43,399 bases of DNA from Dehalococcoidia bacterium (GTDB taxonomy: Bacteria > Chloroflexota > Dehalococcoidia > SZUA-161 > SpSt-899), in assembly GCA_028711995.1 (NCBI GenBank), contig JAQTRE010000013.1, positions 1 through 43,399 on the forward strand, written 5' to 3'. The notes under the pieces are model-generated. The model was given only the letters and a program-made list of their open reading frames with translations, had not been told where the DNA came from and ran no database searches. A program made the position numbers and the translations under genes. Every line of letters begins with the position of its first letter. Positions within the stretch are counted from its first letter, which is position 1. Of this stretch, positions 36,501 through 43,399 are shown piece after piece.

Positions 36501-36926
36501 GGGGTTCACTGGGGCCTCTCTGACCACCAGAGGTTCATGGAGACGAACCCTGCTTACCCCGGCCCGGATCAAATCCTTGGCCTTTTGGGTGGCCGCTTCC
36601 TTATCCGTATGAACCCAGCTGCAGTGCTCCCGAACGTTTACCTGCTCGTACAGATAAGGGTTAAGCCCGGCCTTGGCGCACGCATTGCGGAAAGTCAGCT
36701 CGTGCATCCGCGGCGAGCAGGAAGCCACCACCACTCGATCGATTCCGTTTTCCCTGATATCTTTCTGGATGAGCTCCTGTCCAGGCTCGGAACACATATA
36801 CATGTAGTGTTGCGCCGAGGCTACCGAGTCCAACCCGGCAGCATATTTAGCTACTTCTTCAACCTCCACTGTGCCGGCGATATTCTCGCCGCAGTGGCAA
36901 ATATATACACCCGTTTTCTCTGCCAT
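33564..36926 (-). CDS. hdrA: HdrA fused with a GltD/NfnB-like NADPH-flavin module
   Basis: A 1120-residue fusion, much longer than a typical HdrA (about 650). Order: HdrA N-terminal cysteine region (residues 1-140); FAD motif GGGIAG (148-153); HdrA signature Asp-Cys-Ser-Glu-Cys-Thr-Met-Thr-Pro (191-199); a [4Fe-4S] site (Cys244, 247, 250, 254); a GltD-type cysteine-rich N-domain (Cys294, 298, 333, 337, 341, 345); a second FAD motif GSGPGG (388-393); an NAD(P)H motif GGGNTA (518-523); a central Cys-rich segment (near 740-760); the HdrA C-half; and two C-terminal ferredoxin sites. Such a flavin hub could bifurcate electrons. MvhD follows; CCG proteins precede in the same operon. Confidence 0.92.
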   Translation of the reverse strand: MAEKTGVYICHCGENIAGTVEVEEVAKYAAGLDSVASAQHYMYMCSEPGQELIQKDIRENGIDRVVVASCSPRMHELTFRNACAKAGLNPYLYEQVNVREHCSWVHTDKEAATQKAKDLIRAGVSRVRLHEPLVVREAPVNPNTLVVGGGIAGMTAALKIAASGNKVYLVEKEASIGGHMAQLDVTFPTLDCSECTMTPRMTDVGSSPNIELFSCSQVEEVSGYVGNFKAKIKKKARYVDLKKCTSCGDCTKGCPVDIPNAFNEGMNTRKAIYRPFAQAIPNKFLIDKRETPPCKLTCPINMDVQGYLALIAVGKFQEAYQVMRRTNPLPAICGRVCYHPCETACKRGYVDDPLAIASLKRFLCDQVDIDKIEVPQIPKNGKKVAIIGSGPGGLAAANDLALLGYEPTIFEALPEAGGMLRVGIPEYRLPKDILAKDIAYIQKLGVDIKTGVKVGEQVKIEDLKRDYKAILVATGAHGSVKMGVPGEDSKAVITGVDFLREINLGKKVKVGAKVAVIGGGNTAIDAARVARRLGASVTLIYRRTRVEMPANAGEVKGAEDEGIELMFLANPVKIDAQQGKAAKIECIRMKLGEPDASGRPRPVPIKGSEFTIDVDTVITALGQTSHVNFAEALGLKTAKGNVVANDNLATNIEGVFAAGDVVTGPAMVVDAIAGGQKAAKSIDAYLKGETPAVEEKKAPQKLDEKEIAELKKEFPVHERVEMPEQASAERIKSFGEVELGYSIEQAQEEAKRCLACGGCCDCRECAKLCQAGAIDYDMPDETIEVEVGSIILSTGFDAFDPAPIKQYGYGQYENVLTALEFERMCSAGGPTGGEIRMKDGSTPESVAIVHCVGSRDKNYHEYCSRVCCMYGLKDAHLVRHKTDAQVYEFYIDMRCFGEGYEEFYKRLSEEGVKFVRGKVAKVTDEAITDEEKGKLVVVGDNTLLGGVMRTPVDMVILCQALEPRSDSEDIVRMFNISRRPDGFFQEKHLKLDPIATPTAGVFVIGCAGGPKDITDTVGQALGGAGEALAMISRGSVTLEAVVSHADESICIGCGRCEDVCEYHAPEIVLKDGRKMPVCVVNEALCKGCGSCAVVCPTGAMTTRHFTRDEIGAMVDALVEV

Positions 36927-36941
36927 ACTTACCCCTTGGAC

Positions 36942-38090
36942 CTAAATGGCCTCTCTTGCTAATTCTGCAATGTCCTTGATCTCTATGCCGCTGCCTTTCT
37001 CCGAAGACAGAAGGCTATCCTCGAAATTGCTCATGCAATACGGGCAGGCGACCGCCAGAATCTCAGCGCCCGTTTCGATAGCTTGATTGAGCCGAATATC
37101 GGAGAACCTTTCTCCCTTCTTGGTCTCCATCCATATCCTGCCACCGCCGCCGCCACAGCACAGCGCCAGCTCGCGATTATCCTTCATCTCAACCAGTTCC
37201 AACCCGGGTATGCTCTTCAGAACCTTTCTGGGCTCATCATAGATTCCACTGTGCCGACCCAGATAGCACGGATCGTGATAGGTGACCCGCTTGTTCAGGC
37301 TCTTAGTAAACTTGAGCTTGCCCTGCTCGATCATCTGGGCGAGATACTGAGTCATGTGTATCGCTTCGAAGTTACCGCCCACCTCCGGGTATTCGTTCTT
37401 GAAGGTGTAATAGCAATGGGGAGAATTGACGACGATCTTTTTAACGCCCTTCTCGGTGAAGACCTGGGTATTGTCCCTGGCGAGCGACTGCATCAGAGAC
37501 TCATCTCCTGCCTTACGCACGCTTTCGCCGCAACAGCTCAACTCTGCGCCAAGCACGCCATAGCTTGCCTTGAGCGCATTCAGGACATCGGCTCCGGCCT
37601 GGGCCGCCCTCTGAATCTTGGCATCATAAGCAGTGAAACAACAGGCAAAAAAGAGGAAATCCATCTCTTTGGAGAAGGTCTTCACATCCCGCCCTTTAGT
37701 CCATGCCATCCGCTTTTCCTTCGACTCACCGTAAGGGTTGCCTATCGCGGCGATGTTCTTCAGCGTGACTTCAAGCGATTTGGGAACATGTCCGAATCCC
37801 ATTCCCACCATCGCCCTGCGGAGAGCCCTCATCACATCGATGATCTCCACACCGCGAGGACACCGGTCGACGCAAGCATGACAACTGGTGCACATCCAGT
37901 TATCCTCGGACTCGAAATCGATGAGGCCCAGTTGCGACTGGCCCATGATCTTGCGGACGGGAAAACTCCTGACCATGTTCCAGGGACAAGTTCCTGTGCA
38001 GAGCCCGCACTGATAACAAAGCCGGAGCGGCTCGCCACCGGCCTCCACTATAACTTGTACTGCTTCCTCAAACGGAGTTAATGTTGTCAT
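36942..38090 (-). CDS. CCG-domain iron-sulfur protein, HdrD/GlpC-like, full two-CCG form
   Basis: A 382-residue protein. Two [4Fe-4S] motifs occur near the N-terminus: Cys25-x2-Cys28-x2-Cys31-x3-Cys35 and a second set in Met-Cys-Thr-Ser-Cys-His-Ala-Cys. Two CCG domains follow: an Ala-Cys-Cys with Ser-Cys-Cys-Gly-Glu (residues about 150-195), then His-Asp-Pro-Cys with Cys-Cys-Gly-Gly-Gly-Gly-Gly (about 270-320). HdrD and relatives use CCG motifs for a special [4Fe-4S] cluster that does thiol or disulfide chemistry. In this operon it would carry electrons from the dehydrogenase side to HdrA. It lies 15 nt upstream of HdrA and 18 nt downstream of a second CCG protein. Confidence 0.88.
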   Translation of the reverse strand: MTTLTPFEEAVQVIVEAGGEPLRLCYQCGLCTGTCPWNMVRSFPVRKIMGQSQLGLIDFESEDNWMCTSCHACVDRCPRGVEIIDVMRALRRAMVGMGFGHVPKSLEVTLKNIAAIGNPYGESKEKRMAWTKGRDVKTFSKEMDFLFFACCFTAYDAKIQRAAQAGADVLNALKASYGVLGAELSCCGESVRKAGDESLMQSLARDNTQVFTEKGVKKIVVNSPHCYYTFKNEYPEVGGNFEAIHMTQYLAQMIEQGKLKFTKSLNKRVTYHDPCYLGRHSGIYDEPRKVLKSIPGLELVEMKDNRELALCCGGGGGRIWMETKKGERFSDIRLNQAIETGAEILAVACPYCMSNFEDSLLSSEKGSGIEIKDIAELAREAI

Positions 38091-38108
38091 ATTTAATACC
38101 TACCGGAG

Positions 38109-39227
38109 TTACTTCAGCTTGCTCGCCACGAAATCGGTGAAATCCATCACCTTGACCGTCGGCGGGTTCTCTTTCTCATTGGGCTCTTCCAGGAAGCATC
38201 GGAAATGAGAAACACACTTGCTGCAAGCGGTGATCATGATCTCCGCCGTCTGCGATGCTTCCATCAATCTATCCTGCCGAATCTCTTTCGAGAACTCATT
38301 GCAGTTCATCCACGCGCCGACGCCGCAACAGGGGCCGTCTTTGCCATGCCTCGGCATATCCTTGAAATCGGCAATCTGCTTGAGCACTTCCCGCGGGGCC
38401 TCGAACTCGCCCATGTGTCTGCCCAGTCGGCACGGATCATGGTAAGTTACTTTTTCGGTGCCTTTTTCAAAGCTCAGCTTGCCCTGCTTCATCAGGTCTC
38501 TCACATACTGAGATATGTGATAAACCTTGGCAGGCAGGGAATATTCTTTCGATAGAGTCCTGTAATCCTCGGCGCAGGTGGTAACGATCACCTTAGCCCC
38601 TTTGAGGAGCTTGGTGTTCTTCTCTCGCAAAGCGTTGAAAAGGTCGGTCTGGCCGGACCAGAACGCATCGTGGCCGCTGTCTGCCAGCTGCGGTATTATG
38701 GCGGGTTTAATCCCGGCATGGTTGAGTATCTTCACCGCGCCGGACATGATCCGCCTGGCCCCGATATCGAAATTCATCACCGGCTCTATATAAGGGAGAG
38801 ATCCGACGAAATAGACGATTTCGCCTTTGTCCACGAAATCGCCCTCGATCAGGTCCGTCCAATCCCGCTTCAAATCGTCTCTCAGCGTTATCCGGGAGAT
38901 GAGATCGAAGGCTGCTTTGTGGGAAAACGGGATATCGGCACCCTTTTCGACGAGGAGTTCCCTTGCTTTCCTGATGATCTCCGTTACCTTGACGCCAGAG
39001 GTACATTGCTGCTCGCACATCATGCAGGTGGGGCATCGATAGATGGCCTCGACAAGTTCCTGATTGACATCCAGGTCCCCTCTGGCTAAACCCCACGTCA
39101 GCAACACCCTCCCCCTGGCTACGTCGGTATCCCAGCCCTCGGTCTCTTTGTACATGGGACAGATCGCTCCACACTTTCCGCACCGGGAACACTTGGTTAT
39201 ATCGATTAGTAATTGCTCGTTATTCAT
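38109..39227 (-). CDS. CCG-domain iron-sulfur protein, GlcF/HdrD-like, one CCG motif lost
   Basis: The ATG at 39227 overlaps the upstream stop (ATGA) and gives 372 residues; a longer frame to 39332 overlaps that gene and is not preferred. Two [4Fe-4S] sets occur, in Lys-Cys-Ser-Arg-Cys-Gly-Lys-Cys (about residue 12) and Arg-Cys-Pro-Thr-Cys-Met-Met-Cys (about residue 63). The second CCG domain is intact (His-Asp-Pro-Cys and Pro-Cys-Cys-Gly). The first CCG site reads Val-Gly-Ser-Leu-Pro-Tyr-Ile-Glu instead of a Cys-Cys pair, and is therefore degenerate. This matches glycolate-oxidase-type GlcF proteins in pairing with the GlcD-like dehydrogenase next door. Confidence 0.88.
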   Translation of the reverse strand: MNNEQLLIDITKCSRCGKCGAICPMYKETEGWDTDVARGRVLLTWGLARGDLDVNQELVEAIYRCPTCMMCEQQCTSGVKVTEIIRKARELLVEKGADIPFSHKAAFDLISRITLRDDLKRDWTDLIEGDFVDKGEIVYFVGSLPYIEPVMNFDIGARRIMSGAVKILNHAGIKPAIIPQLADSGHDAFWSGQTDLFNALREKNTKLLKGAKVIVTTCAEDYRTLSKEYSLPAKVYHISQYVRDLMKQGKLSFEKGTEKVTYHDPCRLGRHMGEFEAPREVLKQIADFKDMPRHGKDGPCCGVGAWMNCNEFSKEIRQDRLMEASQTAEIMITACSKCVSHFRCFLEEPNEKENPPTVKVMDFTDFVASKLK

Positions 39228-40606
39228 GTGACCTCGAACAGTTTTCCTGGGTTCATAATATTCTGTGGATCGAAGACCTTCTTGATGGCCTGCATCCACG
39301 GGTACGAAGTGGGATGCTCTTCTATGAGCCATCTGATCTTGAATGCTCCGATTCCGTGTTCCGGCGTTGCCGTTCCTCCCAGCCTCAGCGCAGCCTCGTG
39401 GACCATGTCGCCGGCCTTCTTCCCCCGCGCCAGTTCCTCTTCGTCCAACATATTAACAGCCATGCCGGAATGCAGATTACCGTCCCCGATATGGCCATAA
39501 GTGGCAATCTGAATGTTGGTCTCCGCGCTGATCCTTCTCAGCTCTCTGAGCATCTCAGGTATTTTTGTCAGGGGAACGCCATAGTCATCGGCGAGGTTCG
39601 GGCCAGCCTTCTTAGGATCGAGCCTGGATATGGCGGAGGCAACTGACTTCCTGCCTGCCCAGAGCGCATCCGCCTCTTCCTTGCTAGCCGCAGTTTTCAC
39701 TTCGACGGCGCCCGCCTTCTCGCAGACATTGATTACCACCTCAGTCTCTTCCTTTACAGCGGCCGCACTTCCTTCAACATTGAAGAAGAGCATGGCTTCG
39801 ACATCGGGAAGACCGATTTCAGGCTTGTATTGATTGACGGCTTGAATACCCGATCTATCCAGCACATCGCAGGCTGCTGGAACGATGCCGGCGGCAAAGG
39901 TGCCAACCACAGCCGCGCCGACTTTGTCCAGATCATCAAAATAAGCGACAACCGTGGCCTTGTACTTGGGTTTGGGAAGTATCTTCAGGATAGCTTTGGT
40001 CACCACTCCCAAGGTGCCCTCTGCACCCACAATCAAAGCCGTCAGGTCATAGCCGGAGACGCTCTTCACCGTTTTTGAACCGGTCTTAATAACCGAACCA
40101 TCTGGCAGAACCACTTCCAGGCCGAGGACTGAATTTCTGGTGTTGCCGTACTTGAGGCAGGTCATGCCACTGGCGTTGGTACCGATCATTCCGCCGATAG
40201 TAGCAAAGTCGGTGGAAGCCGGGGCCGGAGGCCAGAAAAAGCCGCGCTCCGCTAATTTGGAATCCAACGTGACGTGAAGGATGCCAGGCTCTACCACAAC
40301 ATAGAGATTATCCGTATCGAACTCCAGGATATTATCCATGTTGCGCATGTCAAGGACGATCCCGCCCTTGACCGGAACCACTCCGCCTTCCATCCCGCTG
40401 CCGACTCCCCTCGGTACAATGGGAATATTGTTCTTGGCCGCCAGTTTGACGATTGCGGAAACCTCTTCCGTCGTCTTCGGCCGGACAACATAATCCGGCA
40501 TACCCTCGACGATGGAGACGTCTTTGGAGTAGGTATAGAGGATCGTTTTGTCATTCGATGCTCTTCCTTTGCCCACGATTTTGATAAGCTCATCTATGAT
40601 GTTCAC
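39224..40606 (-). CDS. FAD-linked 2-hydroxyacid dehydrogenase, GlcD/D-LDH type
   Basis: A 460-residue member of the vanillyl-alcohol-oxidase fold. The FAD-binding PCMH domain spans about residues 38-215, with Pro-Arg-Gly-Val-Gly-Ser-Gly-Met-Glu-Gly-Gly (65-75) and Ile-Gly-Gly-Met-Ile-Gly-Thr-Asn-Ala-Ser-Gly (about 138-148). The C-terminal cap ends with Gly-Asn-Leu-His and Gly-Thr-Ala-Thr-Pro-Glu-His-Gly-Ile-Gly, the substrate- and metal-side signature of GlcD and D-lactate dehydrogenases. It oxidises a 2-hydroxyacid to a 2-oxoacid and passes electrons to the CCG protein it overlaps by ATGA. ATG 40606 follows AGGAGA. Lactate, glycolate or 2-hydroxyglutarate are all possible substrates. Confidence 0.9.
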   Translation of the reverse strand: MNIIDELIKIVGKGRASNDKTILYTYSKDVSIVEGMPDYVVRPKTTEEVSAIVKLAAKNNIPIVPRGVGSGMEGGVVPVKGGIVLDMRNMDNILEFDTDNLYVVVEPGILHVTLDSKLAERGFFWPPAPASTDFATIGGMIGTNASGMTCLKYGNTRNSVLGLEVVLPDGSVIKTGSKTVKSVSGYDLTALIVGAEGTLGVVTKAILKILPKPKYKATVVAYFDDLDKVGAAVVGTFAAGIVPAACDVLDRSGIQAVNQYKPEIGLPDVEAMLFFNVEGSAAAVKEETEVVINVCEKAGAVEVKTAASKEEADALWAGRKSVASAISRLDPKKAGPNLADDYGVPLTKIPEMLRELRRISAETNIQIATYGHIGDGNLHSGMAVNMLDEEELARGKKAGDMVHEAALRLGGTATPEHGIGAFKIRWLIEEHPTSYPWMQAIKKVFDPQNIMNPGKLFEVT

Positions 40607-40710
40607 CTGCTTCGATCTCCTTCAGGCGTTTGTTCCTGAGACGGGTCACTTTAGCGGCGTAACCCATCCTGATTTCAGTATAGCATAGGCAATTATCGGT
40701 TTCACGAAGA

Positions 40711-40738
40711 GGGCTGCCCCATTTGGCCTGGGCAGCCC
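40711..40738 (-). terminator. hairpin after the 2-hydroxyacid dehydrogenase gene
   Basis: Arms 40711-40719 and 40730-40738 (9 bp, 10-nt loop) are followed on the minus strand by TCTTCG. It lies between the hydroxyacid dehydrogenase and the GlcD-type gene, so these may form separate transcripts. Confidence 0.55.
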
Positions 40739-40774
40739 CCTTGTTCCTCTAGGTTTGTAGTCAGATGGAGACTA

Positions 40775-41800
40775 CTACTTCTTCTTGCCCCACTTGGCCA
40801 TCCACTTGTCTTCTACCTTGGGATTTACCGCGTAGAGAGGGAACTTGCCTTCGAAGGCCTGAATGACCTGGGTAACCGGCTTGCCGTACATCTCTTCCTG
40901 AGCAGTAGTGGAATACCACGCGCTGTGGCCGGTGAGATAAACGTTAGGCATCTTAATGAATGGGCAATCCGGCTTGATAGGCTCATCCCATGTTACATCA
41001 AGGCCAGCTCCGGCAATGAGTTTTTCCTGGAGCGCCTTAACAAGGGCGGGCTCATCCACAACACGACCGCGAGCAGTATTGATGAAATAGGCGGTCTTCT
41101 TCATCTTCTTGAACTCATTGTAGCCCAGCATGCCCTCGGTCTCGCTGTTGTGAGGACAATGCACAGTGACATAGTCCGACTCTTTCAAGAGGGTATCCAA
41201 GCTCACTGGCTCGATATAGCGGCTCTTCAGGACCGATGGGAAGACGTAGGGATCATAGCCGATAACCCGCATGCCCAATCCACGGCACTTGAGAGCGGCA
41301 GTCATACCGATTCGACCGCAACCGATGACGCCCACGGTCTCAGCGTTCGTCCGAAACACGGGATAAAGGACCTCCATCAAGCCCTTTTGGTCCCGAAGCG
41401 TATTGAGTTGCTTTTCCTTTGCCGCCTGGTTCATCTGAATCAGCTTGCGACCCAGAGCCATTATCATGGTCACTGCCATTCCGGAGACTTCATCGACACC
41501 GTAATCGGGAACATTGCAGACCACTATGCCAAGCTCTGTGGCCGCGTCCACATCAACCTTTTCATAACCGACGCCAGCGCTGGCGACGATACGACACTTG
41601 GGCAACGCTGTAAGCACACGACGGCTGAACGGCTGAATTGTAGTCCCGCCCATTACCGCATCGCAATCCTTCGCGTTTTCGATGATCTGGTCTTCCGTCA
41701 TCCACGTGCCTTTGACCAGGGTATGACCCAGCGGCGCCAGCAGCTCTCCCTTAAAATTAACTCCCGGCATGTCTATACATTGAGCAACTTTGAAACCCAT
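40775..41800 (-). CDS. NAD-dependent D-isomer 2-hydroxyacid dehydrogenase
   Basis: A 341-residue protein of the D-2-hydroxyacid dehydrogenase family. The NAD-binding Gly-Cys-Gly-Arg-Ile-Gly (about 159-164) is preceded by the helix-linker Val-Asp-Glu-Val-Ser. The catalytic Arg in Thr-Ala-Arg-Gly-Arg-Val-Val-Asp-Glu (about 243), the following Glu, and the His in Thr-Gly-His-Ser-Ala-Trp-Tyr-Ser complete the active site. Length and order are normal for phosphoglycerate, glyoxylate or CtBP-type dehydrogenases. ATG 41800 follows AAAAGGAGGG. It could supply or remove the substrate of the GlcD-type enzyme, but the pairing is inferred from neighbourhood only. Confidence 0.88.
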   Translation of the reverse strand: MGFKVAQCIDMPGVNFKGELLAPLGHTLVKGTWMTEDQIIENAKDCDAVMGGTTIQPFSRRVLTALPKCRIVASAGVGYEKVDVDAATELGIVVCNVPDYGVDEVSGMAVTMIMALGRKLIQMNQAAKEKQLNTLRDQKGLMEVLYPVFRTNAETVGVIGCGRIGMTAALKCRGLGMRVIGYDPYVFPSVLKSRYIEPVSLDTLLKESDYVTVHCPHNSETEGMLGYNEFKKMKKTAYFINTARGRVVDEPALVKALQEKLIAGAGLDVTWDEPIKPDCPFIKMPNVYLTGHSAWYSTTAQEEMYGKPVTQVIQAFEGKFPLYAVNPKVEDKWMAKWGKKK

Positions 41801-41823
41801 AGATCCCTCCTTTTGATGTTTTG

Positions 41824-41916
41824 CTAAATATTGAGATTCATCTCATGCTGGATTTCCAGCCAAACCTCTCTGAAAAGATGGAAAGGGATATTTCTCTTGC
41901 GCGGGCCTCCTTTCAT
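41824..41916 (-). CDS. candidate 30-residue small protein upstream of the dehydrogenase
   Basis: ATG 41916 to TAG 41824 encodes a basic, Arg/Glu/Trp-containing 30-residue peptide. AAAGAGG is about 10 nt upstream and the gene ends 23 nt before the dehydrogenase start. A TGAGAT-N2-ATCTCA dyad (41832-41845) lies inside its 3' end. It may be a leader peptide or chance. Confidence 0.25.
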   Translation of the reverse strand: MKGGPRKRNIPFHLFREVWLEIQHEMNLNI

Positions 41917-42024
41917 GGTTGATGCCTCTTTAAGTCCCGGCGTTCAACGGAGCACTGCCGGAATTCGCCATCTGCCCAACCGGCTCGAAGGAGAACTCTC
42001 CAGCCGCTTTACACATTAAAACGA

Positions 42025-42053
42025 CTGTTTGTGCGGAAAGCCTGCACAAACAG
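42025..42053. terminator. 10-bp hairpin in gene-poor region
   Basis: CTGTTTGTGC (42025-42034) pairs with GCACAAACAG (42044-42053). T-rich sequence occurs on both sides on the relevant strands, so it may end transcripts from either direction. Confidence 0.5.
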
Positions 42054-42126
42054 CACTCAATGCTAGAATTTTACATGCCAAGCCGCTTCTTGTCAATCAC
42101 CAAGTAGTCGGTGGCAGTGTTCGCTA

Positions 42127-42393
42127 ATGGTTGATGGGAATATCTGGGGTTTGAATCGTTGGGGCATCTCCAGTATGCTCAAACGTGTGCAGCCTGTAAC
42201 ACGTATCAAGTGCAATCCACACGTCTTTAGGCGAACCTTCGCCAGCTTGCTGAGAAAGTCAGGCGTGGATAGCATGACCATCAGAGACCTTGGCAGATGA
42301 GAGTCTCTGGAGATGGTGCAGAGCTACACCAGGTCAGTGACGTTCTGTGCTATCTTAAAGCTGTACAAGGCACCGTTGTCCCGGGATACTTGA
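42127..42393 (+). pseudogene. C-terminal remnant of a tyrosine recombinase (integrase)
   Basis: An open stretch from ATG 42127 to TGA 42393 (open back to 42067), broken by one in-frame TGA at 42298-42300, reads as the C-terminal catalytic part of a phage-type integrase. Visible: His-Val-Phe-Arg-Arg-Thr-Phe-Ala-Ser (the H-x-x-R box, His codon at 42220), then Gly-Val-Asp-Ser-Met-Thr-Ile-Arg-Asp-Leu-Gly, then Leu-Glu-Met-Val-Gln-Ser-Tyr-Thr, with the nucleophile Tyr codon at 42325. The residue after Leu-Gly, usually His, is Arg. The N-terminal half is missing. It marks a past integration event. Confidence 0.8.
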
Positions 42394-42490
42394 CCAACTT
42401 CTCTAGTCCCCAAGACAATCCCTGCCCTTGAGGGTTTTTGCTGGCAGAATGTGTAGGGATTTTTGACCGGGCCAAGGCTGGGCATATGCC

Positions 42491-42730
42491 CTAGTCAAGC
42501 GACACAGCCAAATAGGTGGTAGTGTCCATCACGCCAGGGACAGTATCAATGTCAGAGAGGACTATATTGGCTATGTCTTCGGTATCGGCAGCCTGCAAGA
42601 TAACAATTATATCGTATGAGCCCATGACCGCATCTGCAACCAACACCGCTGGCGTTTGGCGAATGGCTTTGACCGCTTGAGGAAGTATGCTTCCGTCGCA
42701 TTTCACCAAAACATATGCTTTTGTTGCCAT
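42491..42730 (-). CDS. stand-alone Lrp/AsnC ligand-binding (RAM) domain
   Basis: A 79-residue protein that is a RAM/AsnC ligand-binding domain with no helix-turn-helix. It shows the alternating beta-alpha-beta pattern, Ala-Tyr-Val-Leu-Val, then Gly-Ser-Tyr-Asp-Ile-Ile-Val near residue 38, and the last beta strand Thr-Thr-Thr-Tyr-Leu-Ala-Val. Such single-domain proteins bind amino acids or other small ligands and can pair with full Lrp regulators. GGTG lies upstream of ATG 42730, and a good promoter lies just beyond. It might cooperate with the fused Lrp at 27198; that is speculative. Confidence 0.85.
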   Translation of the reverse strand: MATKAYVLVKCDGSILPQAVKAIRQTPAVLVADAVMGSYDIIVILQAADTEDIANIVLSDIDTVPGVMDTTTYLAVSLD

Positions 42731-42759
42731 GACGCTTCACCTCTATCTTTTGCTCATAA

Positions 42760-43195
42760 CTATTCTACCAAGACAATGTGTTGCCTCAAGACGAAGTTGC
42801 CGAGAAGACAGAGACCAAGGATAATGATGCTCAGGTGTGAGAGAAGATAACGGTAGGGATGGAGGAAAAACGAATCCCCCCAGGTAGCTTTGGCTCTACC
42901 TAGGACTCCTGCTCTGACTTGCGCTACCGCGGCATCCGCACTCTGATTCCCACCTCGGTTGCCACTACCTCAAATTCCAGACTTGGGTTCTGCCTCGGTT
43001 AGCACCGCCTCTGCATCCAGCCTTGGCTCAGACTGCCTTGGTTTCCTGGGAGGACTATAATCATCATACCCGCAATCAAGCGGATACAAAATACGTAAGC
43101 CTACGTAGTTTGTCCCAATCGTCAACGTATTTTTCGCAGACCTTTTCCAGCTTCAGCAATTTAATGACAGCACCCGAGACGATGGTTATGCCCAT
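42760..43195 (-). pseudogene. possible frameshifted coding remnant
   Basis: A 39-codon frame (ATG 43195 to TGA 43076) looks protein-like in its first 30 codons. A second frame beginning before 43074 continues for about 105 codons to TAG 42760 with one internal TGA (42970). The junction reads like a frameshift between an Asp-Asp-Trp-Asp segment and a Tyr-Pro-Leu-Asp-Cys-Gly-Tyr segment. The family is not recognised, and coding is unproven. Nothing else is seen in 42790-43388. Confidence 0.25.
42762..42789 (-). promoter_or_regulatory. promoter candidate for the RAM-domain gene
   Basis: On the minus strand TTGAGG (42784-42789) and TAGAAT (42762-42767) are separated by 16 nt, about 30 nt before the ATG. 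Confidence 0.5.
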
Positions 43196-43388
43196 CTCAG
43201 GGGTCCTTGCTTTTGAATCGACCCTGTAGAAGACCCGGTGAATGAAATCCGGGGATATACTCCCTCTTATTATAATTGAGGCTGTTTAGTTTTGATTTCA
43301 GCCTCGACTTTGACTGATTTTGTAATGCCTTCACCCCCACGTATCTGGTAGAATCAACTCAGATTCAGATTGAGGGGGAGAATCCTCC

Positions 43389-43399
43389 ATGAGAACAGC
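43389..43399 (+). CDS. start of a gene running off the window
   Basis: ATG 43389 is preceded at a good distance by GAGGGGGAG. Only three codons and part of a fourth lie inside the window. Confidence 0.45.

Overview
The window reads as a chromosomal segment of an anaerobic bacterium. The evidence is a glycyl radical enzyme, a heterodisulfide-reductase-type iron-sulfur electron-transfer locus (HdrA, MvhD and CCG-domain proteins), a nitroreductase and a UbiE/MenG-type methyltransferase, with no oxygen-respiration genes. This gene mix, together with an unusual dense set of orphan regulators, would fit an uncultured Chloroflexota (Dehalococcoidia-like) or a sulfate-reducer-like lineage. That placement is inference: no rRNA or other marker gene is present.

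Layout. (1) 1-13.35 kb, all plus strand: a surface-glycan locus. It starts with the tail of an anchored surface protein, then a family 2 glycosyltransferase, a GDP-mannose-3,5-epimerase-like enzyme, a flippase, a second family 2 glycosyltransferase, an unknown anchored protein, a GT-C-like membrane protein, a methyltransferase, a large multi-pass membrane protein and two tandem hexapeptide acyltransferases. (2) 13.5-17.2 kb, minus strand: a TerB-like protein, a zinc-ribbon protein, a Kef-type antiporter and a MarR regulator. (3) 17.3-28.2 kb, plus strand: a MarR-divergent glycyl radical enzyme, then an HAE3/MMPL-type RND transporter, a family III CoA-transferase, a second HAE3/MMPL transporter and a tandem-fused Lrp/AsnC regulator. 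(4) 28.2-31.3 kb, minus strand: a CopA-type copper ATPase and a flavodoxin-fold oxidoreductase. (5) 31.65-32.94 kb, plus strand: a nitroreductase and a UbiE-like methyltransferase. (6) 33.1-41.8 kb, minus strand: MvhD, a giant HdrA fused to a GltD/NfnB-like module, two CCG iron-sulfur proteins, a GlcD-type FAD dehydrogenase and a D-2-hydroxyacid dehydrogenase. (7) 41.8-43.4 kb: a decayed tyrosine recombinase, a stand-alone Lrp ligand-binding domain and degenerate sequence.

The most unusual part is region 3. The glycyl radical enzyme has its Cys and Gly radical sites, but no activating enzyme or small subunit lies nearby. Its promoter has a perfect TTGACA box and a TATACT box, followed at once by three 16-bp operator-like units (six TGCA cores spaced 7/9/7/9/7). 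The two MMPL transporters share an upstream dyad (ATCGT-N2-ACGAT) and a homologous leader carrying a decoy Shine-Dalgarno and tiny ORFs. A working model is an inducible anaerobic pathway that activates a hydrophobic substrate by radical chemistry, moves CoA onto the product, and moves lipid-like compounds with two paired transporters.

Region 6 looks like a cytoplasmic module that feeds electrons from 2-hydroxyacid oxidation through iron-sulfur proteins into an HdrA flavin hub that also carries an NAD(P)H-type module. No hydrogenase, formate dehydrogenase or HdrB/HdrC catalytic partner is visible in the window.
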